NCBI GenBank assembly: GCA_035771175.1
Contig: CM069597.1
Span: forward strand, 46,755,991 to 46,819,990
Direction of reading: 5' to 3'
DNA: 64,000 bases
Origin: Paratinospora sagittata
Lineage: Eukaryota > Streptophyta > Magnoliopsida > Ranunculales > Menispermaceae
Positions 25,001 through 36,299 of this stretch are shown piece after piece (the stretch's first letter is position 1; every line of letters starts with the position of its first letter). The translations under genes were made by a program, and so were the position numbers. The notes under the pieces were generated by a model. The model was given only the letters and a program-made list of their open reading frames with translations, had not been told where the DNA came from and made no database searches.

Positions 25001-28000
25001 TAGGTTAAGAATTATAAAGTTATGAAAATTTAAATTATAATTGCTAATTATTCATTTTTACCAAGTTAAATTTAAAAAATGGACTAATACTTTGTAAATT
25101 TGTACACTAATAAATTCTTTTTAACATTAAAAAAATTAGTCTAGATATTTCATAATTGTTCATCTCTTATATCATCTTTTCACTAGCCTATTAATTCCAT
25201 TTTTTTTCTCATTGAAAAACTTATCCAAATAAAAAGATTTGTTCATTCTAAGATTTTTAACAAGGCTAAATGATCTTAGGTCATGTCTAAAAGTTCTATT
25301 TAATAACTAGATATTCTTTAGATTGGAATAATCAGTGAAAATTGCATGATACTTCACATCTAAAATATGCAATATTTGCTTTTCCACCTTCTCTAAAATC
25401 CATGTATTGTAAAATTCTACTAAATTTTTGGGATTCACCAAAAGATTCAAAAGCATGGAGATTTATGATGAGAAATTGAATCGTTTTCTCTAAATCTAAT
25501 TTCAAATAGTAAGATTCATAGATTCGAATAAGGATTCTAACAACCATGATATCTACTTTACTCGAATAAAAAGTTGAATATAATAAATGGGCATACTTTT
25601 CTTTAGAAGAATATCATAGGTAGCTCTGCTTAGTCAGCACATCTTCCAAATGTAGCAATAACCTGGTAGTCCTAATATTTTCTAGCTCATTGAAGGGTTG
25701 TGTATGAGAGGGCAATGAGTGCGTTATGCTTATAGATGCAGGGGTCAATCTTTTGTTTCATATTCTTTTCTCTTCTCGAGTGGCATTCTGTAATTAATGA
25801 TAGTATGGTATCAAGTTAATAACAAAGCATAATTTGACCCAACCTTATTTCTCACCATTCCATCAAAACTATTGGACATTCAATTACGTACTCCTTATTT
25901 TCATAATAATAATAAATAAATAAATAAAAACCTGAATGCATAATAAAAATAATCGAGTAACCTGAAAAGTTCTATAAAACTGAGTAATAGGAAATATCTA
26001 ATGAAAAGAATCACTTCAGGGTCAATGCACCACCACAAAGTAGAGACTTTAGCTGCTTGGATGTTTCATTTGTCCAACAACCAATTTTTTTTCCAATGCC
26101 CACAATTATTTCCAATTTTGTCCTTTTCCTTCTCTTTTTTAGTCAAACTACTGTCTAAAATTTACAGCAAAACACACTAACTAATTACCAACTTAATGAA
26201 ACGGACCCATTGAGTTACATCAACAATGCTGATTAAAGTAGACTACAAAATGTGACACTGACCAAGAAATGAACTTACTGTGGGAACGAAGTACTTGGAA
26301 ATCTGGTCTGCTAGCTTCTGAATGGGTGCTCTGGCAAGCTGAGCAGCTTCAACTAGCTGAACTATTTGAGACAATGCAGTCTCTGACCCAACATGAGTGA
26401 CCCTAACTAGCAAGTATCCATTCTCATTCATGGTCCCTCCAATGACCTGTTAATGATACAACAAGGGAAAAACAGAAAGAATCAAAATGTTGTCGTTCAC
26501 GATGCAGATAAAGTCAAATGATAGCATGGAAAGAAAGAGAAAGTTAATAGAGAGGACCTTGTCTCCTGGCCTTTTAGCAATAGGCCTAGCTTCTCCAGTG
26601 ATCATGCTCTCATTCACATGGCTCTGACCTCTTATAGCAACCCCATCAACAGGAACCTTAGAACCTGGAACAATCTTGATTACATCATTCCGTTGTATTA
26701 GTTGAGTGCTTATCTCATTCTCTGATATAATATTTCCATCATCATCCAAATGTAACAGGAAAGCTGTGTCCGGTGCAAGATCTGTGAGCTTTGCCAAAGC
26801 ATCTGATGTCTTTCCCTTAGCCAACACCTCCAAGTATTTTCCCAAGAGAATGAAAGATATCAACATAGAACTGGTCTCAAACAAATCCTGCCCCTCAAAT
26901 GAATTTGAAGCTAAGGCTTTTAAAATTATATATATAGAGTAGAAATAAGCAGCATTGGTACCCAAGGCAACCAGAACATCCATATTAGCAGATCCTCGTC
27001 TCAGTGCATGATAGGATCCAAAATAAAACCTGATATCAACCACAGTGCACATAAACAAACAGTTACTGGCATAAACATGTCTATCAATAATTTAAGACCT
27101 ACAAATCTATGAAGACATCAATAACCAAAATGGAATAATAACTAATGGTTGATTTCATACCTTCGACCAACTACAAACTGCACTGGTGTGCACAAAATCC
27201 ATCTTAGAAGCATCCCCATGGTGAACTTGTTATAAAGCCTATGGGACAACCAATTACCATAAGGAGGAAGCATGGGGAGTACCATGGAGAATACAAACAC
27301 TGGGACTGAAAACAAGCAGCTCCAAAGAAACTGATTTCTATATGACATTATCTCCTGCTGATGTCCTATTTCTCTTTCTCTTGGGGGTACATACAAGCTG
27401 GCATGGAAGAAGTTGGGTCCTTGGCCAGCTTCTTTGATGCATTGTATGAGAGATCTTGGACCAGTGAGATCTGGATCATAGGTGATAGCTAGTTTACAGC
27501 CAGCTGCATCCATCTCTACTTGGTTCACACCTTCAACTGACTCAAGGGAAGATTGAATGGTATTTAAGTCTTCAGCAGAAGTTATTCCCTCGAGTTTTAA
27601 ATGCACTTTGTTAGTGTTGTCCACGGAGCTTATGAGATCTGCACCAAAACCAGCATCTTCAATAGCAAGGATAAGGTGGTCGGAATCTGTCAGGTTAGGA
27701 TCAAAATGTATTTTTGCCTCTTCAAGTGCTAGACCAACCATCACTTTCTTCACTCCATCAACCATTAGAAGGACTCGTTCAATAGATTCAGAGCAGCTGG
27801 TGCATGCCATTCCTTTGATTCGAAGCCGACATACCGCTATGTCTTGATCTGAGAACTCGTCGACTTGGAAACCCATGTCATCTATGGTTGCTTTAATTGT
27901 TTTTGCCTGTAATTGACCTCATTGTAAATCTTTTAGATCTTTATTGTTGCAAAATGTAATTGTACTCTACAAAAGATAAAAAAAAATGGACTAATTTAAT

Positions 28001-30383
28001 CAAATATGTATATTATATAAGACCTTATTTAGAAACTACAAGCTCAATCCATATCAAATACCAAAAATTCCATAGTTAGTAACAAAGCTTACTCAACAAT
28101 TTCGAACCCATCTCAAATTTTGATGGCAAGGCCACAATATCTTCAATTCTTCATTTCATGACAATGCTAGTAAATAACAACATCCAAACTTCTAGATTAT
28201 GAAAGCTTAATCAACAATGAAACTTTTTTAACATCAGAAATTTCTATGAGAATTTAAACTTCTCCTCCCTTGTTTGTGCATGCATATGCATGAATACTGT
28301 ATTCAGTAGCCAATCTGAGGAGGATTTTTTTAAGCAAAAGAAAAAACAAGGGATGTAGCACAACCAAAAAGATATATATACACTTGCATGTGCATGCATA
28401 TTTCAGTCACAGACATTTAGAATCGGAATTTTATGAGAATCATCAATGCATCAATGATAAATTACCCACAAAAGACACTTTACATATTTCCCTTCTCCCT
28501 AGTAGACTTGCACACTCCATAGAATTCTGAAGAAGCTTAACCCAGCCCTTGTCGAGCTAATTTGCACTACCTTCACACACAGTCAATCCCATGCCCAAGT
28601 AGAAGATAATTATTTAGGTTGCTAATACTAGCAGAACTTTTTCAAATCCTCTATGAACATGAGAATACTTAATCAAAGCACACAGAGGCCTAAAACATCG
28701 TCATTAAGTGACACATTGAACTTAGAATAGTTGCACTTGTTCAAAGTTCTGCAAGACCCTAATTCATTTATCACTACATCCAGGAGCCAATGCAACACCC
28801 CTCGCCTACTTTTTGAAACACCATGTTCATGAAAATGCAAAGACTTTAAGACTAGATGGTACTGCTATCAAGGTTTGGAAGTGTTTAGGGGAGGTTAGAG
28901 TTTTCTAGTTTAAAAAGAAAATGTTTAATAAAATGGCAACAACTAAAAGAAAATCTACTAATTGGAGGAAAAGCATTATGATACCTATATATAAAGAAAA
29001 GGCAACATTTAAAGTTGTAAAAATTATCAAGTGATGAATTGAGAATCAAGCAAAAGCGAAAAATTGTGGTGTCAAAAATCAACATGATTTACGCTTGAGA
29101 GATTAGCAATGGAAGCTTTGCCATAATATTTAAAAAGGACAATCCATTATATTTGGCTAAAGACTATTGATGAGGAAAGTGTTACAAATTACACGGATGA
29201 AAAAAAAAAAAAAAAGATAAAAAAATTGGTAATGATTAACTTAAAGCATATAATGCTTTATATACCAAGTTAGGTTACTTAGATACAAAGTAAGACAAAA
29301 AAGAAAATATATACACTTGTGAAACAAAGGAAAAATAAAGCAAAAGATCTTAACCATATTAAATGTAAAAGATATGTGATCCAAGAGTCTTTGTTAAAGA
29401 ACAACAGATTAAAGAAAGAGTGAAAAACTTGTTTTGAAAATTTATTAAATAAAAAACATTTTGGAGAATTTAAACGTAGAATAACATAATAATTTGAGGT
29501 AAATTCATTTGTACGATTAACATGCTTGAGATTAAAAATACTAAAAGAAAACGAAAAATATAAAGGCTTTAAAACCATATGATATTCCTATGAGGTTTAG
29601 AAGTGTCTAAGGGAAGTTGGAATTTTGACGTAACCCAAATTGTTTCGCAAAATTGTATCAACTACAAAAAATTTCAAATGAATAGCTGAAAAATATTTTA
29701 ATACCTATGCATAAAAATAAAATAAATACTCAATTGTATAAATCATAGAAGCACCAAATTGATGATTCATACAATGAAATTGTAGGTGAAACCAAGGAAA
29801 TAATGGAGAGTAGACTAAGAGATGAAACTATAGTGTCGAAAAATTAACTTGGATGTATACCAGGGTAATTAACCATGGAGAACAGAGAGAAACTAATCAA
29901 CTTAGTGTACATGGCCATTTTAAGCTACAAATGCAGAAAAGTGAGCAAGTACACATTAATTTTTTAGTTATTTTGCATTACACTGTTGTAAACTATTAGC
30001 AATAGTTGAATTACTACAGCGAGGTGCAAATGAAGATTAAAGAAAACAACCAAAAAATAAAATCAGGTTATTATCAGAATACAATCATCAGTGCAGTGCA
30101 TACCAAAACATTTAATCTTACTTACAGAAACTGAATCTGGCCTATATCTGACTACTGCTTGGCCTTGAAGTGGTGATACCACAACACTCTCGACCCCTTC
30201 GAGTTTGCTTAACACTGTCTCTATTGACGTCGCACAGGAAGCGCACCTGACGCCATCAATTTTGAACATAACCGTCCTGATTTTTGTCAAACCAGTTAAA
30301 GATGGCCGAGATATAGTAACTGCAACACTGTCCGAAGGTTGCAGAAGAGGCACCTGAAGATCGCGTTCCCCATTCACCTCCAT
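22031..30383 (-). CDS. HMA5-like: P1B-type copper-transporting ATPase, HMA5-like
   Basis: Predicted to pump Cu(I) across a membrane using ATP; family relatives act in copper detoxification and root-to-shoot transport. Eight coding exons join in frame: 30126-30383, 27161-27906, 26558-27029, 26279-26446, 24172-24426, 23908-24030, 23320-23805 and 22031-22453, giving 976 residues, normal for the family. N-terminal metal-binding domains carry CASC (47-50) and CTSC (121-124). A third HMA-like fold (about 155-225) has no CxxC. Catalytic elements are TGE (479-481), the Cu-selecting CPC (596-598), DKTGT (640-644), SEHP (677-680), TGD in exon 7 and GDGINDS (846-852). YN and MAASS in the last membrane segments also fit P1B-1 pumps. 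Introns 1 and 4 are long (2.2 and 1.9 kb). All splice ends are GT-AG. It could be HMA5 itself or a close paralogue. Confidence 0.95.
28791..29900. repeat. diverged direct repeats inside intron 1 of the HMA5-like gene
   Basis: A segment with AGGTTTGGAAGTGTTTAGGG at about 28870 is repeated as AGGTTTAGAAGTGTCTAAGG at about 29598, and similarity extends patchily on both sides. The first copy is preceded by TGCAACACCCCTCGCC (28791), similar to the start of the TGTAACACCCC solo LTR elsewhere in this window. It may be a decayed retroelement remnant; not certain. Confidence 0.35.
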
Positions 30384-31000
30384 TCCCTGGTCTTCAAAGC
30401 TTCAAACTCAACTAAATCAATAACAAAAAAAGGTACAGAATAACAAAATCAATCACCAAAGGATTTTTAACTCCACAGCTCCAAAATTTGCAGAATCAAA
30501 AACACTTGCACAAAAAAAAGGTACAGAATAACAAAATCAATCACCAAAGGATTTTTAACTCCGTCACTCCAAATTTTGCAGAATCAAAAAACACTTCAAC
30601 AAAATTTACTCCCAAACTTAAAATTAGTAAAATTATCAGAGAATCAATCACGAACCTCAAGAAAAACTCATTAACAACAAAAATAACAAGAACAGGTCCG
30701 ATAATTCAATCAGAAAACAACAAGAAGAAGTAGAAACCCGATAAAAAGTACCTGATCAAGCGTTTTTCGTCGCGTAGTTGCGATCTCAACACGTGAACAA
30801 GTTCCCAAACTCTAGGGTTTATAGAAGCTCGAAGTCGTACCGTCCAAGAAATCTAGGGTTTTGCAAGGTCGCGAAATGAAGTCGGCAAGCGCGGCGTTAA
30901 ATCGAAAAACTCGTTTACCAGAAATTTGTCTTTCCCCGCCAAGAGAACGCGGTAGCGAACAGAACTACGAGACCTTTTTTATATATATATATATAAGATA
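30384..31000 (-). promoter_or_regulatory. 5' UTR, leader intron and promoter of the HMA5-like gene
   Basis: A probable leader intron runs 30387-30751 (donor CAG/GTACTT, acceptor GACCAG, three bases before the ATG). The leader exon would start near 30950, below a minus-strand TATA-like tract at about 30980-30997. The upstream exon carries two CTAGGGTTT-type motifs. A G-box core CACGTG lies near 31059. All are pattern-based inferences. Confidence 0.45.
30432..30607. repeat. 88-bp tandem duplication in the leader intron
   Basis: The block starting GGTACAGAATAACAAAATCA at 30432 recurs at 30520, an 88-bp step, with a few differences toward its end. Both copies lie in the inferred 5' UTR intron of the HMA5-like gene. 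Confidence 0.85.
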
Positions 31001-33105
31001 TTTTTTTGAATTTTCGAAACTCCAACGTCCCACTGGGGGACCTTTGTCCTCCAGTGGCACGTGCTCCGAGTTTGCGCTCGTGAGTCGTGACCTGTTCGAA
31101 CCCTCTGCGAGGCGCGATAGATAAAGTATCCTGACATGCAATACGATTGTTGCTGTGTCCACGTGGAAAACTGCTGATCGCCTGTTTAACAGAAAAAAGG
31201 AACCCACAGCAGAGAATCTGCTGCTGTTTTACACTGAATCCGGTTGTGTATTGGATTTATCTACGTTTGAGATAAAGACGTTTCAATACACCTAACAAAG
31301 TTGGGTTGGGTAGAGGTCTTTATTTAATGTCTTATAATAACTTCGAGTACAGATAAATTAGTTTCTTCACAAAATAAAAGAAATACACCGCCTAAGCACC
31401 AGAATTTAGACACGTCTTAATACTGTAAATATTGTTGCACTTTTATTTTATTTTAGTTGTTATTCATTTTTAATTTATATTTAAGAGTTGTATTTAGCTA
31501 TAAATATTTTAAGATATAACTTAGAAATTACCATTTAATAATAAATTAAAATTTTGATTGATTTCTCTCTTACGTTTTTTTTCCGCTTGTCATTGTTTAG
31601 TGTCAGAGCCTTCTCAATTTTTATTTTTTTTTTCCGCTCCCCCTCTTTTAATTATTTCTTCTATCTCAATTTTCATCACTAAATAGAAAGAAAATCTCTT
31701 TTAATTATTTCTTCAATAGTGGAGACTAGTATAAATATGCGTGTGATAAAAAGTTAAGACTACTTTGACTTAAAAAGTTGTGAGACAATGCAAAATGTAA
31801 AATTTGAGAAATATTTTTTTATTGGTTGCTGAATAATGTATTTTTAAAATCATCCATATAATTGGATCATTTTCACAATATATATGCACATGAAAATAGC
31901 TTTTTTTAAAATTCAAGACAAATGTTTTGCCACAAACAATTAGGGGTCAAATTAAATCGGATTTTTACCTCCTAACCCATCCGACTCGATGAGGTCGGGC
32001 TGTAACAAGTTGGATCCAATGCTACCCGACTTAAGGTCTGGTCGGGTTGACCCTTATTAAATAGCCTAATTTTTTTAAAACTTAATAACTATTATTTAAG
32101 TTTATATTAATAATAAAATATATTAGATTATCATGTATCCACCTTATTAAATTACTATTTAAATTTTAAAAGATGATATTTCTTTTTTTTATAATAATTT
32201 ATATATATACAAGTCAAGCTACTCTTAAACTTGACTTATGAGAATGAGGATGAACTCATATATATATATAAATTTTAAGAGATCGGGTCTGGTCGAGTTT
32301 GGTAGTGTTGTTATAAAATTAACCTGACCAACTCGATATATCAATTAAACCTGACTTGACCTGACCTAAAATGGTCGGATATGATAGAGTTAGGTCGTTC
32401 GGATTGCTTACACTCCTACGAACAATCAAGATAACTAAATAAACTTTGTAATGTCTTTTTACCATAAACAACTAAGGCACCTTTGGCTGTCGATGAAATG
32501 AATATTTTATTAAGAAAATCTTATTTTTTAGTGTCTACTTGATAAAAATCTCAACCCACTGTTTTTTATCATAATTTTCCGGGTAGGGAAAAATCTTTTA
32601 CTAGGAGAGGAATTCTCTACAACTAAATTTGAATAAGTTATAGATATTCAATTAAATAACTAACCAATCGTGATTTTCTTTTGACGTAACATTATCAAAT
32701 TACGTATTTAGAAAAACTTATTAAAATGAGTTACACACAAAACGAATATTGAGTTAGACAATAATCATTTTTTATTTTTTTTTAAGAAAACTCAAAGCCA
32801 AGAATTTTAAATTAAAGTGAATCAAATTGATTTATGCATTATTATTTTTTTATTCAATCAAAATTAGGTTGCTTATTTTGTTTTTTACCTTATTTTTGTT
32901 TGTTTGTTTCGTAATTGTTGTTTTTCTTTTTTCTCTTTTTTTCCCTCACTTACGTTGCACTATTTTCCATATGATAGAGATCGATCATCTTTTATGTATT
33001 GTAAAAAATAAAGATACAAAACATATGTTTTATTACTATTACAGAAGATATATCCTTACCTATACGTTGAACGATTCGAGGTATTTTCAGATTACAATAG
33101 TTTAA
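31000..33105. other. intergenic region upstream of the HMA5-like gene
   Basis: No gene supported. The segment 31938-32421 has weakly inverted ends (TAGGGGTCAAATTAAATCGG against an inverted TAGGAGTGTAAGCAATCCGA) and internal CGGGTCGGGTTGACC-like words typical of old plant DNA-transposon relics. The rest is AT-rich and unstructured. Confidence 0.45.
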
Positions 33106-33480
33106 GTACATCTACACCCATAAAGACCTAAACCTCCGTCAAAGAAGATGATTAAAATTCTTAAAAGACTATGACTTTCAACTCCAGTACCATATCGGTA
33201 ATACCAATATTGTGGGCGATGTTCTAAGTAGAAAATTTTATGTTGCTTGTACTTTTAACTACAAAATGAGAAAGTTGGCTACTGAGATGAAAAAATCTAA
33301 CTAACAACTGATCGAAGATGAACCAAGATCACGACTTTCTCAATTATTTGAGCTAGTTTGAAAGATTTCAACTGCTCAAGCTAATGACCATATGTTAATG
33401 GGAGAAACTAGAACTTCTGCTCAGCGGACGTAACCTTCTTCACTGGTCGGTCTATGAAGATTCAACAAACACTTATTAAT
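33100..33480 (+). pseudogene. Ty3/gypsy pol remnant (RNase H to integrase linker)
   Basis: In one plus-strand frame, interrupted by stops, I read THKDLNLRQRR and then LKDYDFQLQYH followed by NIVGDVLSRK. This is the hallmark junction between RNase H and integrase of plant Ty3/gypsy polyproteins. Only about 100 codons survive, with no LTRs nearby; it is a dead fragment. Confidence 0.8.
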
Positions 33481-33754
33481 AAAATGTATTTAAAAAAAAA
33501 ACCAAAAAGATCGTTTATAACAAAAGAAAAAACAAATGATGAAAAAAAAATGTATTTTTTAAAAAAGATTATTTATAATCATTGTTTTTAATCAGATTTT
33601 AATTTTAAATCCAAACGGTTTGTTTTTGGACCGTTACGCGGTCCGTCAGTATTCAGTTTTACCCAATTGCTTAAACTATTAGACTTGCCTCTTTCAACAC
33701 GCATTAAACGTAAAAACCCTTATCGCTAGAGTCGTTTCTGAGAAACATAGCAGA

Positions 33755-34286
33755 GAACTCGAGAGAGCTCTCCGTTTGTTTTCTCTTCTCCATTCTGCAG
33801 TATTTTAGACCACTTCGAATCGATTAAGATATCGATACAAGCTTGCTTTAAGGCTTTCGAATCTGTTAACCAGAAACAATCATTTTCTCCGGTTAAAGAA
33901 CCGTCGAAGGAGAAACAATCCGGCGAGTCGGTGTCGGTTTCTCATCCCGAAATGAAATCCCTCTGTGTTAAGATGGATGGGATGGGATAGGGTTGCGATC
34001 TTATATCGCGAGTCGTCCTAAGGAGCTTCAATCAATTCGGAATGAAATTGGTGTTGCTCTTAGATCCGCGATCGATCCTGGTAAGCTAGTTTTAGATGCT
34101 ATGCGAGGTTTTTACCGTCCTAATTCCAAGGAGGATAAGGATGATGAGTTAGGTGCGATTAGAAGAATCTGGCCGGCGTTTCAGATTACGCCTGAGTTGA
34201 GAGAGGAAGCCAAGAAATTGGCGTTTTTTTTTTGGGCTCTTCCGTTGATGAGCTCGATTATGGTTCTGTTGTCAATTTGTTTATAG
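33755..34286 (+). pseudogene. FRIGIDA-like gene fragment, frameshifted and truncated
   Basis: Two overlapping plus-strand frames give a FRIGIDA-domain segment: HPEMKSLCVKMDGMG ends in a stop at about 33990. The protein then resumes one frame over as LRSYIASRPKELQSIRNEI, followed by ALRSAIDPGKLVLDAMRGFY and ITPELREEAKKLA. FRIGIDA-like proteins are plant coiled-coil proteins linked to flowering-time and chromatin control. The break is an indel around 33984-33992. No start codon exists in the first frame, a piece is missing between GAIRRIW and ITPELREEA, and the frame is lost after about 34220 at a T run. The copy is therefore non-functional as it stands. Confidence 0.82.
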
Positions 34287-35200
34287 GGTTCTTGGTGCGC
34301 AATTTCTCGTCTTATTTCTAGTGCATGTTTTTGATTTTTTTAACAATCTAATCGGTATTCCTGTTTATTAGTCTGAATAATCTGATTGGACTGGAAGAAG
34401 GATGTGTTATTGCATTCTACTTTGATTGATTTTATTCCTGTGAGTTTTGAATGTTTCCAGTTATGGCAGGACAAATTCTAAATTCAAAACTGTTTTGTTC
34501 TCTGGCTTGTTGGTTCGGTTGTGATTGGATTGCTGTTGTCGTTGTTTTTTTTTTTTTTTTTTTGGTAATTCTTGAAAGGCCTAGGCGTGTTGAGTTTGGG
34601 TCAAAGTGGCCAAACTATTTAAGTTTATTCTTTTTCTCATCACCAGTACATAGGCAAAAATCCCCCTTACTCTATCTGTGTAATTAACTAAACTATCTGT
34701 TTAGTTAATTATCTACTTCTGATCACAATTCAATCAGCTCGTTGAATTGAACCTATCTGCAGATTTAGTATTTTAGATATTATAGAGGTAGAAAAGTTGA
34801 TGGTTTCCTTTCAATGGGTTTCTTGGTTGATCCATTGATTGGTTCTTTTTTCTGTTTTTTTTTTTTTTTTTGTCGTGTCTTCCACTGATGAACTCAGTTA
34901 TGGTTTTGGTTCAAGTTGTTTCTAGGGTTCTTGATGCTCAATTTCTCGTCTTATGATCTATTTGTATGTGTTTTTGATTTTTTAAAAATCTAATTGGTAT
35001 TCCTGTTTATTAACATGGATAGTTTGATTGGACTGGAAGAAAGATGTTCTCTTGCACTACTATGATTGCTTTTTTTTTTCTTGTGGATTTTGAATGTTTC
35101 CAGTTACGGTAGGGCAAATTATAAATTCAAAGCTGTTTGGTCCTCTGGTTTGTTGGTTGAATTGTGTTCTTGTAATGTGTTGTAATTGATTGTCCAAATG
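34226..35200. repeat. diverged tandem duplication downstream of the FRIGIDA-like pseudogene
   Basis: The segment from about 34226 (GATGAGCTCGATTATGGTTC) through about 34525 recurs from about 34888 (GATGAACTCAGTTATGGTTT) to about 35160, including the landmark GATTGGACTGGAAGAA in both. The step is about 640-660 bp. Since the first copy starts inside the pseudogene frame, the duplication arose after that gene fragment was already here. Confidence 0.75.
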
Positions 35201-35214
35201 AACGTATCTTGTTT

Positions 35215-35790
35215 GTAGATAGACCTTGGTTTCAAACTCCCGTGTGTTTACCGACGAGAGATTACTGTTGATGTGTCTTGTTTGTTTATATTAATGCGGT
35301 GTTCATTCTCATCTCTGTAATTTTGAATTTGATTGTCTCTCTTCGTGCTTGATTTGATTTGATTGTGATTCGGTTGGGTTTCTTTCTGAATGAACTATTG
35401 AAGCATATGCCAAGTGTCAAAGATTTGGATGTTTGTAGATTCTGTCTTGTTTCAAATTCTCGTGTACTTACCAACAAAAGATTATTGTTGAGGTGTCTTG
35501 TTGGTTTATTAATGCAGTGTTCATTCTCGTCTTTCTAATTTGAATTTGATTTTCTCTTTGCGCTTGGTTTGGTTTGATTGTGATTCGGTCTCTTTCTGCA
35601 CAATGAATTATTTGCTAAGTGCGCGGAGTGGTTGACAAATTAATTTGTTCTTGTAATGCTCTATGAAATTGATAGGCCAAAAGTGTTTGTAGCTTCTACC
35701 TTGGTTTCAAACTCCTGTGTGATTATCTGTGTCTCGTTTTGCTGGATAATCAATGCGGTGGTTAATATGTTGATTTAGAGAGTGTTGGCT
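35215..35790. repeat. three diverged tandem units of about 220-255 bp
   Basis: Landmarks TTCAAACTCCCGTGTG (about 35230), TTCAAATTCTCGTGTA (about 35451) and TTCAAACTCCTGTGTG (about 35707) mark three units. The first two also share the AATGCGGTGTTCATTCTC and TTTGATTGTGATTCGGT segments. No coding content recognised. Confidence 0.7.
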
Positions 35791-35949
35791 GTGATGCGAT
35801 TAATTTGCTTCATTCTCATGTTTTTAAGTTGATTTTTTTTTTCTTTTTTGATTTTGATCAATCTTCATGTGTTTTAGGGTTCTCGTGGTTTTAGTTAATT
35901 TCGATTGTGTTCTAACATGTCTTCTGTTTAAATAATATGTTGTTCCCAT

Positions 35950-36117
35950 ACCCAACATTAGGTTGGGCAAGTGACGGAGTTGAGAGGGATATTGTTCTAT
36001 TATAAAATGGATCCTGAGTTCAAGGACTCACACAACAACGTCCTTGGGTGTTTGTGGCCGTGCCCCCGAGGACTAGGTGGGGTGGGCCCTCGCGATACCC
36101 CTAACTTCCAAAAAAAA
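35950..36117 (+). mobile_element. SINE-like short retroposon with poly(A) tail
   Basis: About 168 bp ending in an A run, flanked by a perfect 13-bp duplication ATGTTGTTCCCAT (35937-35949 and 36118-36130). An internal GAGTTCAAGGACTC resembles a pol III B box. The tail and long target duplication show LINE-type retroposition. I do not recognise the SINE family. Confidence 0.75.
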
Positions 36118-36299
36118 ATGTTGTTCCCATCTCCCAAACTACTGTCATAATGATTCCTTATGGATCTCTGTTCTTCTTGACTGCAAATCTATTCATCTTT
36201 CAATTTCTATTTCTTATATTTGGTTGTTTGATTTCAATAAATTAGATTAAGCCATTAAAGGATGGGTTTAGGGTTTTTTATGATATATAGATAGTTTGC

